Shown here: in pieces, positions 4,913 to 5,779 of the stretch
Numbering within the stretch: the first letter of the stretch is position 1
Layout of the letters: each line of letters begins with the position of its first letter
Source of the DNA: an uncultured Oscillospiraceae bacterium
GTDB taxonomy: Bacteria > Bacillota > Clostridia > Oscillospirales > Ruminococcaceae
Length of the DNA: 5,779 bases
Assembly (NCBI GenBank): GCA_900548355.1
Contig: URKR01000060.1
Span: 1 to 5,779 of the forward strand
Reading direction: 5' to 3'
Notes under the pieces: model-generated
Database searches by the model: none
What the model saw: only the letters and a program-made list of their open reading frames with translations
Told to the model about the DNA's origin: nothing
Program-made: the position numbers and the translations under genes

Positions 4913-5779
4913 AGCCGATGGAGCTGACTTTGTGCGCCTTTGGGCCATACGCCGGGCGCACGACGCTGGATCTGACCGGCTTTGGCGGCAGCGGGCTGTT
5001 TTTGATCAGCGGCGACACCGGCGCGGGCAAGACCGCGCTGTTCGACGCGATCACCTACGCTTTATACGGCGAGGCGACCGGGGCCTACCGCGCGCCGGAT
5101 ATGCTGCGCAGCGATTTTGCCGACCCGAAAACCGAAACCTTTGTCGAGCTGACCTTCACCCACCGCGGCCGCCGCTACACCGTCTCCCGCGCGCCGGAAC
5201 AGCGCCGGCCCCGGCTGCGGGGCGAAGGGTTCACCACCGCGCCGGCCCGGGCCGCGCTGCGCCGTGAACCCGACGAGCCGGTGACCGGCGCCAAGGCCGT
5301 GACCGCCGCCGTAACCGCGCTGCTTGGCATCGACGCCAAACAGTTCGCCCAGATTTCGATGATCGCGCAGAACGATTTTACCCGGCTGCTCAACGCCTCA
5401 AGCGCCGACCGGGCCGAGATTCTGCGCCAGGTGTTTGACACCGCCGCCTACCAGAAGCTCGGCTCCGTGGCCCGCAGCCGGGCCGGCGCGGCCGCCCGCA
5501 AAGTTGAAACCGCGAACGCCGCCGTACTGATCCAGCTGGGCCGGCTGCAAGCCCCGCCCGACTGCCCCGAAAGCGAACCTTTGCGCGCGCTGCAAGCCGC
5601 GAACGATCCCTACCGTGCATCCGGCGCACCGGCGCTGGCCGAAGCCTGCCTCGCAGCCGACAAAGCCGCCGACCGCGCGCTGCAAAAATCGCTGGCCGAA
5701 CTCGATGCCGCCGTCTCTGCCGCAGCCGCCAGGCGCCAGGCCGCCGAGGCCCGCGCCGCGCTGGCCGAACGGCTGACAA
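4909..5779 (+). CDS. sbcC: Exonuclease subunit SbcC (Rad50-like ATPase), N-terminal part
   Basis: This frame runs from ATG 4909 to the window end without a stop, giving 290 complete codons of a protein normally about 1000 residues long. SbcC is the SMC-type ATPase that pairs with SbcD and controls its access to DNA ends. The N-terminal half of the ATPase head is present: [13 protein letters not shown] (4-16), Walker A GDTGAGKT followed by [16 protein letters not shown] (35-58), and the Q-loop region [28 protein letters not shown] (149-176; Q154), which matches the usual LPQGxFxxLLxASxxxRxxIL pattern. From about 185 the sequence becomes alanine-, arginine- and leucine-rich with helical character, the beginning of the ascending coiled coil. 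The zinc hook, signature motif, Walker B and second half lie beyond the window. The start overlaps the sbcD stop (ATGA, 4909-4912). Nothing suggests degradation. Confidence 0.95.
   Translation, partial: MKPMELTLCAFGPYAGRTTLDLTGFGGSGLFLISGDTGAGKTALFDAITYALYGEATGAYRAPDMLRSDFADPKTETFVELTFTHRGRRYTVSRAPEQRRPRLRGEGFTTAPARAALRREPDEPVTGAKAVTAAVTALLGIDAKQFAQISMIAQNDFTRLLNASSADRAEILRQVFDTAAYQKLGSVARSRAGAAARKVETANAAVLIQLGRLQAPPDCPESEPLRALQAANDPYRASGAPALAEACLAADKAADRALQKSLAELDAAVSAAAARRQAAEARAALAERLT

Noticed and set aside
3590..4948. A 452-codon open frame on the minus strand opposite sbcD.
   Set aside because: It shadows a gene with all SbcD motifs, has low-complexity Gly/Ala/Gln/His composition, and has no ribosome site or promoter evident.

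Overview
The window reads as a piece of a high-G+C Clostridia chromosome. The gene families (a clostridial-type RNase Z, a NusG domain II protein, firmicute-style SbcD/SbcC), the TRTGn-TATAAT extended -10 promoters, the Shine-Dalgarno sites and the very G/C-rich third codon positions best fit the Oscillospiraceae/Ruminococcaceae (Gemmiger, Subdoligranulum or Faecalibacterium-like gut bacteria). That placement is inference; no rRNA or other phylogenetic marker is present. All genes lie on the + strand.

Layout: (1) 1-553, the C-terminal 183 codons of a glycoside hydrolase family 2 (beta-galactosidase-like) protein. (2) 554-784, an intergenic region with an intrinsic terminator directly joined to an extended -10 promoter and a short leader with a hairpin. 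(3) 785-1681, RNase Z (tRNA 3'-end processing). (4) 1682-1863, a spacer with two different REP-like palindromes and then a pyrimidine tract. (5) 1864-2217, a small membrane-anchored NusG domain II protein. (6) 2218-2389, a spacer with a probable promoter. (7) 2390-2935, an unrecognised secreted Cys/His-rich protein of lower G+C. (8) 2936-3230, a second terminator-promoter unit followed by a leader rich in inverted repeats. (9) 3231-5779, a tightly coupled operon: GNAT acetyltransferase, sbcD, and sbcC (cut by the window end), with ATGA start/stop overlaps at both junctions.

The least ordinary feature is the pair of related intergenic units at 599-670 and 2972-3043: 72 bases aligned without gaps, 62 identical, the last 25 identical without interruption. 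Each holds a terminator hairpin for the upstream gene and a promoter for the downstream gene. Past the alignment both leaders carry a small hairpin at the same relative place, preceded by TTTTTG, whose stem differs by one compensatory pair and one wobble. The terminator stem also shows a compensatory change. This suggests a dispersed terminator-promoter-leader module kept under RNA-structure constraint, placed before rnz and before the GNAT-sbcDC operon. The genes themselves are housekeeping or recognisable families, apart from the secreted orphan.
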